NCBI GenBank assembly: GCA_023014485.1 | Contig: JAJOZX010007496.1 | Location: 135,001-199,000 of the forward strand | From: Bathynomus jamesi | Taxonomy: Eukaryota; Arthropoda; Malacostraca; Isopoda; Cirolanidae | Reading direction: 5' to 3' | DNA: 64,000 bases | In this document: positions 42,850 through 54,777 of the stretch, piece after piece | Layout of the letters: the number at the start of each line of letters is the position of its first letter | How positions within the stretch are numbered: the first letter of the stretch is position 1 | Translations under genes and position numbers: made by a program | Notes under the pieces: generated by a model | What the model saw: the letters and a program-made list of their open reading frames with translations, nothing else | What the model was told of the DNA's origin: nothing | The model's database searches: none

Positions 42850-44642
42850 CTTCTTCTTCTTTCTCTTCGCCCGTTCCCGCCTCTATGCGGGGTCGGCGTT
42901 TCTGACCAGCCTCCTCCACACAGCCCGGTCCTGGGCTTCTTCCTCCGACAAACCCTTCTCCCTCAAATCGTCCCTCACCTTCTCCATCCACCTTCGCTTC
43001 GGTCTGCCTCTCTTTCTCCTGCCATGCACCTCCATATTCATCGTTCTCTTACCTACATAATCTTCGTCCCCTCTCATCACATGTCCATACCATTTCAGTC
43101 TACTTTCTTGTATCTTCCTCGAGATTTCTCCAACCTTTGTTGTGCCCCTTATCCTTTCATTCCTTACTCTATCCAACCTTGTCACTCCGCACATCCATCT
43201 CAGCATTCTCATCTCCGTTACATCTAGTCTTTTCTCATGATCTTTCTTTATAGCCCAAGACTCAGCCCCGTACATCATAGCCGGTCTTACCACAGTCTTA
43301 TACACCTTTCCCTTAACCCTTGCGCCTATTCTTCGGTCACACAACACCCCTGAAACTTTCTTCCAATTTTTCCAACCAGATTGCACTCTGTGTGTTATTT
43401 CTGTGTCCAGCTCACCGTCCTCAGCCATTGTCGATCCCAAGTACGTAAACTTACTTACTCTCTTTAACCTCGCTCCCTCTAAACTAATTTCTGAGTCTTG
43501 ATTTTCGTAGAACCTCAGGTACTCCGTTTTCTTTCTGCTGATTTTCAACCCTCTGTCTTCAAAAGCCCTCCTCCATTCCTCCAATTTTCTTTCTACTACT
43601 TCTCTCCTGTTGCTGCACAGAACAATATCGTCTGCAAAGAGCATACACCAAGGGGATTGATCTTTTATCCCCTGGGCCAACACATCCATAATCAAAACAA
43701 AAAGGTACGGGCTCAAAGAAGATCCCTGATGTAGACCAACCCTCACGGGGAACCATTCCGTTACACCTACACTACTCCTAACCTGGGTCCTTGCTCCTTC
43801 ATACATACTTTGCACCAACCTAACGTACTTCTCCGGCACACCTTTCTCTCTCATACACCTCCAAACCTCCTGGCGTGGCACTCTATCATATGCTTTCTCT
43901 AGGTCGATGAAAACCATGTGCAGTCCCTTTTGTCGCTCCCGGTGTTTCTCCATCAACTGCCTCAGTGCAAAAATCGCATCAGTTGTTCCCCTACCTGGCA
44001 TAAAACCCAACTGCTCTTCCCCCACGGTTGTCTCTTCTCTTAACCTTTTCTCTATAATCCTTTCCCAAACCTTCATCGTGTGTGACATAAGCTTTATTCC
44101 CCTATAATTTCCACAATCCTGGATGTCCCCCTTCTCTTTGTAGATAGGTACGAGTGTACTATCCCCCCACTCCTCCGGCATTTCCTCTTGTTCATATATC
44201 TTCTGCATCAGATCCCACAATAGATCTATGCCCTCATCTCCCAAACAATTCCACGCCTCCACTGGTATCCCATCCGGTCCCAATGCCTTCCCCTTCTTCA
44301 TTCCTTTCAACGCCACCTTCACCTCTCCCTACTCACTCCTGAAGTTAACCCTTGATTTGGGACACCATCTTCAAAAATAACCCTTGGGTTTTCCTCATTT
44401 AACAGATGTTCAAAATAACTCTTCCATCTATCCATGATTTTATCCTGATCCTTTAAGACCACTCCCTGCCCATCCTTTACCTGTTTAATTTGAGTAAAAT
44501 CTTTACTCGCCTTATCCCTAGCCTTCGCTATTCTAAGGATCTTTCTCTCTCCCGCCGGTGTCTCCAACTCTTTATATACTTCATCCATCGCCTGCGCCTT
44601 GGCTCTTGCCACTCCCTTCTTCGCCTCCTTTTTCGCCTGCCT
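42850..44642 (-). mobile_element. RTE-like LINE, 5' truncated
   Basis: Minus-strand LINE fragment with a long open RT frame and a 3' end of GAAGAGAAAGAAGAAGAAGA, a simple-repeat tail as in RTE elements. The 5' break is in the region preceding the RT (AKKEAKKGVARAKAQAMDE). A single frameshift near 44325 divides it. Confidence 0.88.
42883..44612 (-). CDS. RTE-like reverse transcriptase (479-codon open frame plus shifted N-terminal part)
   Basis: The main frame (44322-42883) carries all RT blocks: KKGKALGPDGIPVEAW, GDIQDCGNYRGIKLMSHTMK, EEQLGFMPGRGTTDAIF, HMVFIDLEKAYDRVPRQEVW with the first catalytic Asp, VGLHQGSSLSPYLFVLIMD, and CMLFADDIVLCSNR with the other two. The thumb begins KISRKKTEYLRF. 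A C-terminal region (MYGAESWAIKKDHEKRLDVT, MLRWMCGVTRLDRVRN, LKWYGHVMR, RRKRGRPKRRWMEKV) ends at VRNADPA. The segment KDFTQIKQVKDGQGVVL (44319-44612) is shifted by one frame. The endonuclease is missing, so it cannot be autonomous. Confidence 0.88.
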
Positions 44643-44803
44643 ATTGTGGAGTGAGCTAAGGAAAAGCGTTTAAACAATCTTGAAATATGAAAATTGAAAG
44701 TTTTCACATTAGATTAGTATAATTTATGAAGGGAATTGATTTTTTAAAATCTAGGTAAAGAATCGGAACCGGCATCGGCAAAACTTTGGAATCGGTACAG
44801 CCA

Positions 44804-45318
44804 GCGTGCGAAGTTTCCGCTGGCCCAAATCCAGTTGTTTTCACATTGGATCAGTAATTTTCATAAGACAGCTGATCCGAGTGGCCAGCGATGTTTTAAC
44901 CCTGCTGCTATGCTGGCAACCCTAGTACAAGCCACAGATAAGCACAATAAGCACAATACATGTGAAACATTATTTATTTATTCATAAGATAAACAATATA
45001 TAATGTAACCTTTATTTAGGGTAGGTCTAAATAAATTGGCTCAGCTGATAGAGTCCGAGTGGGATTTGCTCAAAACAGCCTTGTATGACAGGTTGTTTTT
45101 TTTATTTATTTTTAAACCCTGTTCTGTTGGTGTTTTCACTTTTGTATTTCCTCAGTCAGTGATAGTTTGAACAAAAGAACATGTCAAACCTTGGGCAAGT
45201 TTCAAAAGTCTGTCATACTTTATACTTGTAGACATAGTAACATGCTTTTTGCACTTCAACATTAAGCTTACACCTTACGGCCTTACTCAGTTTCAGCTTA
45301 TATTTATCCATTATCAGA
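44804..45318. other. No gene seen
   Basis: About 510 bp; no stable frame. It may be the decayed upstream part of the hAT-type coding fragment that follows. Confidence 0.35.
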
Positions 45319-45789
45319 GTGTGGATAATACTAAGTAGATTTTTTGCTGAGATAAGATTACAGAAAACAGATTATCCTCAATATATAGGAGGATTTTTGC
45401 TTCAGTCTGAAATATATGTATTTACTTTCAGCCATGAAGTAACAAAATTGACCTGGTCTGATATCTACAAGATGATGGGAGAGAAGTGCTCCAATGTGTT
45501 AGCACTGTTGGACCTTGCGCTCTCCCTGCCAGCCAGTTCTGCTGTGTGTGAAAGAGGTTTCTCCCTCATGGAGCAGACAAAGACTGACTACAGAAATAGA
45601 CTTAACACAGCAACATTAAGTCAGCTTTTAACCATCAAGATACATGGTCAAGATGAAACTTCATTTGACCCAGCACCTGCCATCCATTTGTGGAACACTA
45701 TCCACGGAAGGCGTCTACAATTTATGGGAGGGAAGTATCAAAAGGAAACACAAATGACTGAGATTAGAGCTTCTGATTCTGAATCATAA
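45319..45789 (+). pseudogene. hAT-type C-terminal fragment, ZNF862-like
   Basis: The frame includes VTKLTWSDIYKMMGEKCSNV, then ALLDLALSLPASSAVCERGF and SLMEQTKTDYRNRLNTATLS, which is the hAT dimerisation domain in the form seen in ZNF862-like proteins (P-SS-VCERGFS-M). It ends after MTEIRASDSES. The RNase H-like core is not found upstream. In animals such sequences occur both as TEs and as domesticated genes; the missing core argues for a relic here. Confidence 0.72.
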
Positions 45790-46788
45790 TCAGATACAGA
45801 TTGTGTTTTGTCTTGTAACTCTGATGTCGCTTGTACACTAGAGGAAGTGTGTGACTGTGAGGACTTGTAAGTGTCGACTTGAAAGTTCAAGTTATTTGTA
45901 TAAAATTTAATTGAATAAAATCCATGAATTCTTCTTTATCAAACATTTTACTCATCAGTCATCACTGAGATTCTTAGCTCTTAAAGTTTACAATTTTATT
46001 GCCCCATAGCATTCATTTTTTTTGCATTTACATTGTGAGTAGAGCGGGTCAGTAGTTTTCTTTACGGGCCAGTAGATTTTCAAACTCACTGGTCCTGTGG
46101 GCTATCAGAAAATTTTGTTAAGTTTCACCCTGGGTACAGCACAAGTAGTTACATTGGATTATTAAAAATATTTAAAATTAGGTATTCAGAAGCACGTCAG
46201 TCGTTTTAAAGTGTGCATTAAAGAAAGCAGTCATGCCTAGAAATCCTTTGGATATTAGTGATTGCTTAGAAAATTCCTAAAATATAAAATTGTTATTTAA
46301 TTATGCATTTATTATGTAAAATTTTTAGTTACATAATGAACTATTCAATATTAATTCTGAAGTTTTTTATATATGAAGAATATGGGATGGATTACATCTG
46401 TTAAAATCAACCGATCAACTCAGAATTATATGTATACTGTATGTATATTCACCCAAACACAAGACCCTGTAGAATTAACTGTCTTGGCACAATAGTTAAT
46501 AAATGTAACATTTATGAAAGATAATAGCCCAGTGAGTAACATTGTTTCCCCAGTAAGGGATGTGAAGATACTGAGGTCGGGGTTTAAATCTCGATGCTGC
46601 TGCTTGTAACCAGGGGTGTCGCGTTGCGGGAGTGTCGCGTTGCGGGAGTGCCGCTCCAGCACCTCCATTCATCCAAATTTTATTTTTTTTTTTAGTTGAT
46701 ACTTGGAAGTTGGGAACAAACAGACTGAGATGAAAGCACTGACTTCTAATTATGATTTCAATTTTTTAATATTCAAAGTGTAAGTGAA

Positions 46789-46790
<2 letters not shown>
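45790..46790. other. No gene seen
   Basis: About 1 kb without coding sequence; a segment at 46040-46135 (GGGCCAGTAGATTTTCAAAC ... AGTTTCACCCTG) looks like the end of a hAT-type element but no partner end was identified. Confidence 0.4.

Positions 46791-46795
<5 letters not shown>

Positions 46796-46822
<27 letters not shown>
46796..46822. repeat. (TTA)n microsatellite
   Basis: Nine or so TTA units. Confidence 0.9.
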
Positions 46823-46824
<2 letters not shown>

Positions 46825-46834
46825 AAATAGTTTA

Positions 46835-47400
46835 ATCAGACGCCTCCGCGGTTTCTCCACCCCCACTCAGTTGCTGTCTCTGTACAGGGGTCTTGTTCGC
46901 ACCTGTATGGAGTATGCTTCTCATATGTGGGGTGGTTCAACGCATACAGCCGTACTTGACCGGGTGGAATAAAAGGCTTTTCGTCTCATCAATTCCCTGC
47001 CTTTTACTGATTGTCTTCAATCTCTTTCTCTTCGCTGCAGTGTTGCCTCACTCTCTCTTTACTATCGTTATCATAACGGACATTGTTCTTCTGAACTCTA
47101 ACTGCATGCTTCCTTTAAGGAGAGCACACAGTACCAGACTTTCTACACTTTCTCATTCCTTTTCTGTACAACTATCTAATGCAAAGGTTAGTCGGTATTT
47201 TCAGTCTTTCATCTACTCAACTAGTCAACTCTGGAACATTCTTCCTCAGTCCATCTTTCCTCCTGTCTATGACCTCCCATCTTTTAAACGCAGAGTGTCT
47301 CGAAAACCCCGGACCTTGATTTTGGCTCTTCTTCTATGGGAGGGGCGCTTTTGCGGACATTTGCCCTTGGCCCCTCCTTCCTGCATAAAAAAAAAAAAAA
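46835..47400 (+). mobile_element. LINE family C, C-terminal RT fragment and 3' end
   Basis: Plus strand. Encoded pieces are YRGLVRTCMEYASHMWGGST, HTAVLDRVE, LINSLPFTDCLQSLSLRC, STRLSTLSHSFSVQLSNAKV, YSTSQLWNILPQSIFPPVYD and LPSFKRRVSRKP, then LILALLLWEGRF and PLAPPSCI with an A tail (47387-47400). This is the region after the RT thumb of an APE-type LINE. Frame changes occur near 46960 and 47090. The catalytic box is not included. Confidence 0.75.
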
Positions 47401-47690
47401 TTAGTCAAGTAACTGTTTGAAACCTGTGTGGTGGACATTCTCAGAAACGAGTGAAGTACCTTTTTTTAACCGTACCAGTAGAGTACGAACTAACAAACAA
47501 CAACAATTATGAAAAATGTTTTCCCCATTTGCGGAGTATTTAAAGAATAAGTTTTAATGCATTTTTTTTTAACTTCGATAGAAAGTGTAATTAAAAATGG
47601 AACAATTAAAGTAATATTTAATTCCCATCTTTAATTTTAGGTACCTAAGCGAAATTAAGAAAAACTCGCATATTTTACATAAAAAACCGC
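47401..47690. other. No gene seen
   Basis: Short unassigned interval before a TA array. Confidence 0.35.
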
Positions 47691-47691
47691 G

Positions 47692-47693
<2 letters not shown>

Positions 47694-47738
<45 letters not shown>
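47694..47738. repeat. (TA)n microsatellite
   Basis: Pure TA array of about 45 bp. Confidence 0.95.
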
Positions 47739-47741
<3 letters not shown>

Positions 47742-47974
47742 AAAAAAAATGAAAGTCAAACAGCTAAAATCGAACTTGAGTGAGAACAAGAATGGTTTTC
47801 TGTCTGGAATTAATAATAATAATGGTGATAATAATGTTTATAATAGTAACAGTGTAAATACACGTATAGTGGTAGGAAAAAGTCAATGATACTTGCAGGA
47901 ATAAGGACGGAAAAACTAAACTGCATTATAAAGAGGTATACTGTAGAAATATTGAAATCGTAACTACTAGTCAG

Positions 47975-48270
47975 TGGCCAGATCCTAAATTTTGACCAAT
48001 TGGTACCACTAAGGCGAACCAAGTGAAACAATGTTTTTTGGAAAGCTTACAATCTGTAGTTTCTAAATATGATTGCTGGACATCTGTATGTGGTAGCGTT
48101 TTAATGTAAATCTTCCTCAAACAGGCACTGTGTGAACGTGAAGAACTGCTTTTTGTATTATGTGCGATACCGCAACATGCGAAAATTTCAACATTTTGAA
48201 GTAATATTGATATTAAACTTTTTATAAGCATATAGTGGTACTGACTGTCCTAAATTTGGGGTCTGGCCCA
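47975..48270. mobile_element. 296-bp MITE
   Basis: The ends TGGCCAGATCCTAAATTTTG and the inverse at CCTAAATTTGGGGTCTGGCCCA pair over about 38 bp, up to GGTACCACTA / TAGTGGTACT. There is no coding sequence. The target duplication was not resolved. Confidence 0.65.
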
Positions 48271-49154
48271 TGGACTAAGAGTGAAATACACGATATCAGT
48301 GGTCAGTATCTTTTATGACAACCGTGAATTCAATAGATCATTGTTCTCGTAACATTATAGTCACTGATATATATGCAATCTCTCTTCAACCATTACAGTT
48401 ATCATCGTCTGATATCTGTTCCGCTTCATCATCATTGGATAGACATTCACAGGTAGGCAGCTTGCATATGCATGAAAATGAACATGGAATGAATTCAAGG
48501 ATCACCTTGGGAGCTGATGCACCAGACATCCACTTCACCTCAAGACCACCTTCGGTGTTCAACTCAAGTAATGGAGTAAATTGTCTAACTTTTGCAGCTT
48601 GCAGGAGAGTATTCCAGGATATGAGATCTCTTGGTTTGGTTAGGCTACTTATTGGCATATTACGGCTGCAAATTAATACATTCTCCAGTATCTTCCTTCA
48701 GTTGTTTCCTTGGATTTGATACCTTAGGTTGATAGTCTTCATCCTCTGAATCCATGACTAGACGAGTTCAGTTCTTGCTGAAAAAATCAAATATGTATAT
48801 ATTCATTCGGCTCATCAATATCAAAATAAATTTAACATGTTAGGCCTAATCACCATCAATATAAATTAAAAGCACATCATAATTGATGATAGTTATATTT
48901 CATTTTAGATTCTTCATATTTGTCAGGTTCTTATGGCATAGTCATGAGGGTTCCATGACCTCGGCTTTTTCCACATATTACTGTGAAAATGTATGGTAAA
49001 TGCTTTCCTGACTGATATTTGCACCTCACTTAACCTTAAATTTTATTCTTTCTAGATTAATAATATAGCTGTGAGATGTTACACTGGTTTACCAAGTTCG
49101 AACATGTCGAGACAAGCCTAATAACTAAGCTCCCAAAATTTCAACATATAATGT
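48271..49154. other. No gene seen
   Basis: About 880 bp. Overlapping frames on both strands at 48315-48719 have no recognised domain. Confidence 0.4.
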
Positions 49155-51515
49155 TTGGAAACGCGCGTCTGTGTTAGGAGAAGCAGGAAGCCCTCTGATT
49201 AAATCTTAAACTATCATACTAAGATTATTCCTGGAGGGAATGATTTTATTACCCCTCCTGAAGAGGGAATCGAAAGACGCCTCCGATTTGTGGTGCTTTC
49301 ATGGTAGACCAAGATTAGGACCAGAAACATGAATATGTGTAGAAGTAGGGGTCAGTATAAGGCGGCCATAAGTCGATGTAAACAGGATGAAGAGTCTATT
49401 CGAGCATCAAAAGCCTGTAAAGCTCAAATAACGATAATAATAAATTTTGGAAATTTGTTAAGAATCAAACGGGTGTCAAAAGTGCACTCCGACAATCGAT
49501 GGGGTGTCGGGGAGAGGATGAAACTGCAAAACTGTGGAAAAACCACCACTAAAACATTCTTAATAGTGTGAGTAGGGATAATCTTAAGATAGATTGCAGC
49601 GAAACGCCTGTGGGAGGGACAAGAGAAAATACTTTGATATCAATTCCTGAAGTAAAGAGGTTAATTAAAGAGTTAAAAGACTGGTTCTGCGTCAGGGGTA
49701 TGTCTGCATATATCATTGCTCATGTCAGCCATGCTTACTCATATCTATATCCCTGCAGACTTCATGAGAGTATATATCTTGCTCCTGGTCAGAAGTAAGT
49801 ATGGAGACATTCTGTCCAGCAAAAATTACAGGCCTTTTGCTATCGCTTCCTGCTTCTCAAAACTGCTAGAAAAACTCTTGTTACTCCGATTAAATGATTA
49901 CCAATGGACATCTAATCAGTTTGTTTTTAAAAGGTCCCACTCAACTGACCTGTGTATCTATGTACTTAAAGAAACAATATCTAAATACATCGACAATAAT
50001 TGAGGGGTCCCGCGTCTTAAGGTACCTGGGCGCCAAAATTAAAATTCGCCAGAAATCGCCTCCAAAGTTCAGCAATATTCTCGCAATAGTATCTCTGTTA
50101 TTAATTGAGCTAGAACGTTCATTTTTGGCTAAATTAGAGTTCTAACTATGCTAATGAAGATGTTGATGAGTTTTTGGAATAGATTTTCATATTTTATATA
50201 TATATTTTTTAATTTTTTTATTTTCTTATTATGCCGAACTTTGGGTGAACTTTTGGCTGGCGATAGAGGTGAAAAAAGTAGTTCGTTTCATAAGGTTTTC
50301 AACCATACTTCGTGTCGTAAGGTCATTATAACCCAAACCACGCGATAGAGGAAGGGTGAAAATAATGATATCCATCAAAAACACGTTTTCGCCTGTGGTG
50401 GCGCTTAGGTATATTAAGACGCGCGACCCCTCAATAGCTGTTTCCTAGAGATAAGTAAGGCATATGGTAGAGTGAGTCACAATATTTTATTTAAAAAACT
50501 AGAGGATAGGAAGGTTCCCATGTACAATGTACATATTTAATTTATTGAAATTTTTGTATTCCCATCAATCTTTTACCGTTAGGTGGGGCAATGTACTATC
50601 CGAATGTTTTGGCTATTCCGGGGTGAGACAAGGCTCCTTGCTTTCTCCCATGATGTTTAATATGTATATTGACGGATTAATTGGTTCACTTAATGAGGCA
50701 ACAGTGGGATGTTGTATAGATAACACAAGGATAAACATGCCGATGATATGGTGTTAATAAGTTCCTTTGTTAAAGGTCTGGATCGGCTACTAAAAGTCTG
50801 CGAAGTGTATTCGCACAAACATATTATTTTCAATGTTACAAAACCTAAGGTTATGCAATTTCATCCTAAAAGATGTAATCAGCCAGCTGGTATTAGGTTT
50901 AGAATGAAAGTTTAAGTAATTGAGGAAGTACAAGAGTTCAAGTATTTGGGTCAAACTATCACCAGTTCCTTGAGTGATATGACTGATATAAGAAAACAAT
51001 CTCGAAGCCTTTGTGCTAAAGCGAATATGACTATAAGGAACTTCTGGTTCTGTCCAAGTGAAGCTAAAGACATTCTTTTTCGTACTTTCTGCAGTAATAT
51101 ATACGGACAGCAACTCTGGGTGAATTATAAAAAGGTTTCTGGCAGAACCCTAAATTTGCTGTACAACAGGTCTTTTAGATTATTACATAAATTACCCCCC
51201 CGAGATGCTCAGCTTCGTAAATGTTTGCTACCCGCAATGTCCCGAGCTTCCCGGAGGTAACAAGACGTGCTCAATACAGTCTAATACAAAGATAAAAAAA
51301 AAAAACGATTATCCAAGCTCGCCACGAGTCCCGCCGTTCGTCCTCTAAGCTATGGACTTCTTGGTACGAAAACGTCTGTCTGTAGCTCCACTTAACTCCG
51401 ACATTACTTATTATTTCTAATCAATTGTATATATTTCTACCCTTAGTATGTGAACCGTCATTTATTAATATTTGTCATATGAACTATGGTCTGCCAATAA
51501 ACCTTTTCATTTCAG
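49155..51515 (+). mobile_element. LINE family D, longest copy (split by MITE)
   Basis: Plus strand. Pre-RT linker (RGQYKAAISRCKQDEESIRA), then KNYRPFAIASCFSKLLEKLL and SNQFVFKRSHSTDLC. After the MITE: EISKAYGRVSHNILFKKLED, GVRQGSLLSPMMFNMYIDGL, HADDMVLISSFVKGLDRLL with the catalytic DD, then EFKYLGQTITSSLSD, RNFWFCPSEAKDILFRTFC and GQQLWVNYKKVSGRTLNLL. It ends with TCTGCCAATAAACC. Many frame breaks. The clade is not assigned. Confidence 0.82.
50001..50433. mobile_element. 433-bp MITE in LINE D with an AT target site
   Basis: The left end TGAGGGGTCCCGCGTCTTAA and the right end TTAAGACGCGCGACCCCTCA are inverted copies, with pairing continuing through CTGGGCGCCA / TGGCGCTTAG. AT occurs on both sides (49999-50000 and 50434-50435). 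Removing the element plus one AT restores the RT frame (YIDNN followed by SCFLEISKAYG). It is non-coding. Confidence 0.85.
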
Positions 51516-52437
51516 TATTGGGCGGAAACTTAAAATACTGATAAAACAATAGAGCTACGCTTTTGAAATGTCCAGCAAGCATTTTTATCACCTACCTAGC
51601 ATCCTTCATCATTGGTTTGAGGGACATTTAGTTCCACCGAGTGGTACCGATTAACCCTTCTGGCCCATGGACTAGACTAGAAAAGCAAGAGAAAGGTAAG
51701 GTATTAAAAATTTTTCCAAATTTTTTTTAGCTTATTCTGCAGTACGACGTAGTCTTCTTTAAATTCTATTCCGTTTGAGTTTATAAATAGTGATTATTTA
51801 AAAAATAAGTAAATGCTGGCCTGTATACAGACAGTTTGCAATTGTGGACATTTGTGCTTTTCGTCCAGTTTATGTAGAGAAAGTCTGAAATAGTCAGTGT
51901 GACTATGATTGATACAGGTAAATTTGTGTTGCTTGAGGGAGTAAAAAAACACGCGGTGCATCTTGCTCCTGAAGAATCATGCACCAGGACCGATAATAAC
52001 TGCAGGGATCTGCAATACAAACTAACGAAAATTGCAATAAAGTGAATGCGGATAGGGATGCTTTTTGGGCTAGACTAACAGCATTGTTGCTTTCAGTGGT
52101 GGTGAGCCACGTACAAAGCCTCGTCAGTACTTTCAGCCCTATTTACTTGGCAGTGCTGCTGCGAGCTGCTCGTACCCTGAAATGGGCGTATAGGCGGAAT
52201 GATGTTCTATGTAAAAAGATGTTTAACTCTTCGTTTAACTCTTCATACATCTCATGCTTTCCTGGTAATCTTTTTCTCTGTTACACACCTTTAAACTGTT
52301 TCATAACGACCTCTCAAAATTGGTCCAATAATGCTTAAGTTTTTTCTTTTCCTTTGCTCGGGTTTGATTGAAATCTCATGATTTTTACTGCATCCTTTTT
52401 TTATGGTTTTTGTTTTCTTTTCTTTTTTCCTTTTAGC
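51516..52437. other. No gene seen
   Basis: About 920 bp without recognised family. A frame at 52042-52338 has no similarity I can name. The pyrimidine run ending CCTTTTAGCAG at 52438 resembles a splice acceptor but coincides with a LINE 5' truncation point. Confidence 0.4.
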
Positions 52438-53870
52438 AGACTGGATACAATTTGAGTTTCTACTAGACCTATACAACCGCATATGGATAGAGGGCACCTT
52501 TCCCTCACAGTGGAGGGAGGCCTACGTAATTCCTATCCCCGAACCCGGCAAAGATTCCCTCGATCCCACAAACTACAGACCAATCACCCTAATGTGTTGT
52601 GCCTGCAAAATTTTCGAAAAAAATGGTCGCGACGCGACTATCGTTCTTCCTCGAAAATAGTAATTCCTTCCCGGTTACCCAGTCCGGCTTCAGACAATTT
52701 CGATCCACCACTGATCCCCTCCTGCTTCTCAGCCGTGACATACAGAATGCATTCGACAGTGGACAATTCGTCCTATCAATATTTTTTGACATCCAGAAGG
52801 CCTACGACACAACTCGTCGGACAATAATCCTTAGACAGCTCCAAAGTCTAGGGCTCGTAGGAGCAATGCCGACCTTCATCAGGGGCTTCCTATCCTCCCG
52901 AACCTTTAAAGTTCGGGTGGGCTCAGTCCTCTCAGACACTTTCGTGCAGATGGACGGGGTCCCACAGGGAAGCATCCTCAGTGTTCTATGCTTTTCCATC
53001 GTCATGAACACAGTTTCAAAATGCCTTCCACCCAACATCCGTTCTTCCATCTACGCGGATGACCTTGCGATCTACTTTGCAGGGCGGGAGCCGTCCGTAG
53101 TTCAACGGCAAATTCAGCTCGCCATCTACCGGGTGGAAAGGTGGGCGACATCGCTGGGTTTCCGCCTCTCCATCCCGAAGTCCAAGTGTATGCTTTTCAG
53201 CAGAAGAAGACCCGCAACCCTTCCTGTTCACTCTGTTACGCTATATGGCAATCCTCTTGAGGTGGTACCCTCCACGCGATTTTTGGGCGTGATTCTAGAC
53301 CGAAGGCTCAACTGGGTTCCTCATATCAAACAACTGAAGCAGTCCCTTCGCTCTACTAGATCACCTCTCCCACACCACATGGGGCGCAGACCGACGCTCT
53401 CCTTCGTCTTTACATTTCCATGGTCCAGTCGAAGCTGGACTATGGCAGTGTAGTATACGGTTCAGCCTCCAACACCTGCCTCCGTACCTTGGACCCAGTC
53501 CTTAATAGGAGCCTCCGCCTCGCCACTGGTGCTTTCCGCTCTTCTCCAGCCTCCAGCCTTCAAGTAGATTGCAATTACCTCCCTCTCGCCCTCCGACGGC
53601 GTCTGCTCCTCATGAGGACATACCTCCGTGCACAGAGACGACCCTCTTCGCTTGTACGCGCGGCGATTTCTGAACTCCCACCCCAGGGACGGAGCTGGCA
53701 CTTCCCTGAAGAGGTTCGCTCTTTCCTTGACTTTTCAAACATGCCTGTCCCCTCAATTATCCCCATTTCATACAACATTTACCCCCCCTGGCTCCTCACC
53801 CCTATTAAGTTCTGCAGGGACCTGTGTGCTCTACCGAAGAATACAACGAGTGCTACGGTATACAGGTCAC
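52438..53870 (+). pseudogene. Reverse transcriptase of the RNase H-bearing LINE
   Basis: Blocks in order: FPSQWREAYVIPIPEPGKDS, NYRPITLMCCACKIFEK, then after a frameshift at about 52620 MVATRLSFFLENSNSFPVTQ, SGFRQFRSTTDPLLLLSRD, FVLSIFFDIQKAYDTTRR (first catalytic Asp), GVPQGSILSVLCFSIVMN and SSIYADDLAIYFAGREPS (YADD box). The thumb includes PKSKCMLFSRRRPATLP and TRFLGVILDRRLNWVPHIK. A second frameshift near 53390 leads to MVQSKLDYGSVVYGSASNTC and later ALRRRLLLMRTYLRAQRRPS. Otherwise well preserved. Confidence 0.87.
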
Positions 53871-54777
53871 TTCCGTGAACATGCAACCCAAAATCCGGAC
53901 ACAGTCGCCATTTATACAGATGGTTCCCGTTCGGAGACTGGTGCGGCCGCTTCAGCGGTGATACTGACCCAAACACTTTCTCGAGGCGTCAGCTTGCCCC
54001 GCGAGACCTCCGTTTTCTCGGCAGAACTTTTCGCGATTAAGGAGGCCCTAGACATAGTGCGCACTCACTCTGCCAGCTCTTTCGTCATATATTCAGATTC
54101 CCAAAGCGCCCTTATCTCCCTAGAGAGATGTAACCCCCTTCATCCGCTCGTCTGTACCATCCAGCAAATTTTCCATTTTTTAACAGCTTTCCGACACAAG
54201 ACAATCGCCTTCTGCTGGGTCCTGGCACATGTCGGCATCCAGGGTAACGAGGAGGCGGACCGCACGGCAAAGTCGGCCTGCTTACTACCGGCCTTCTCCC
54301 GGCCTCATCCTTTCACCGACTTCTTCCCGACTCCGCTCCCATTTCCGTTCCATCTGGCAACGGGAATGGGACCAGGCCACACAAAACAAACTTCATAAGA
54401 TCAAACCGCAAGTATGATACTGGGCCTCCTCCTTCCACCGGTCCCGACCTAAAGAAGTGATTATAGCCCGTCTCCGCATAGGACACACCCGCATTTCTCA
54501 TGGTCACCTAATGGCTAAATCGCCAGCCCCGCTCTGCCCTACCTGTCATACTCCCATCACTGTCGTACATCTACTGGTCGAATGTCCAAACTTGTCCGCT
54601 CTTCGTTGTAGATGTTTCCCTCACTTGGCCGAAATTCCCATACCCAAGCGTCTACAATTCATGCTCGCTGAGGGCCCCCATTTTTCGGAGGAAGCGATTT
54701 TCCCGTTTCCTCACTTATTCCCACCTGTTTCAACGGGTCTGAGACCAGGCCCCCCATACCCACTCCCCAGTAACTGA
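53870..54777 (+). pseudogene. RNase H domain and C-terminal zinc knuckle of the same LINE
   Basis: The RNase H1-type domain is nearly intact with all four acidic positions: VAIYTDGSRSETGAAASAV, SVFSAELFAIKEALDIVRTH, FVIYSDSQSALISLERC and HVGIQGNEEADRTAKSA. A frame change near 54300 leads to REWDQATQNKLHKIKPQV, and after a stop RPKEVIIARLRIGHTRISHG and CPTCHTPITVVHLLVECPN, the terminal CCHC-type knuckle. Confidence 0.87.

Larger units (their letters stand above)
42411..44803. mobile_element. Possible hAT-like element hosting the RTE insertion
   Basis: GTGTACCGATTAATCGGCAT at the left and the inverse-related ATGCCGGTTCCGATT / CAAAGTTTTGCCGATG at the right look like diverged terminal repeats around the RTE-like LINE. 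No clear target duplication was found, so the boundaries are tentative. Confidence 0.35.

Noticed and set aside
45319..45789. Domesticated ZNF862-like host gene
   Set aside because: Only the C-terminal dimerisation part is present, with no core upstream and surrounding TE debris; a relic is simpler, though not proven.
48315..48719. Overlapping frames of 134 and 90 codons on opposite strands
   Set aside because: No domain resemblance; overlapping antisense frames of this size are expected by chance.
52042..52338. 98-codon open frame upstream of the RNase H-bearing LINE
   Set aside because: No recognisable domain, and the LINE's 5' break lies downstream. Could be chance or a decayed element.
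52380..52440. Polypyrimidine tract with CCTTTTAGCAG resembling a splice acceptor
   Set aside because: It coincides with the truncated 5' edge of a LINE and leads into RT sequence, so it is more likely an insertion junction.
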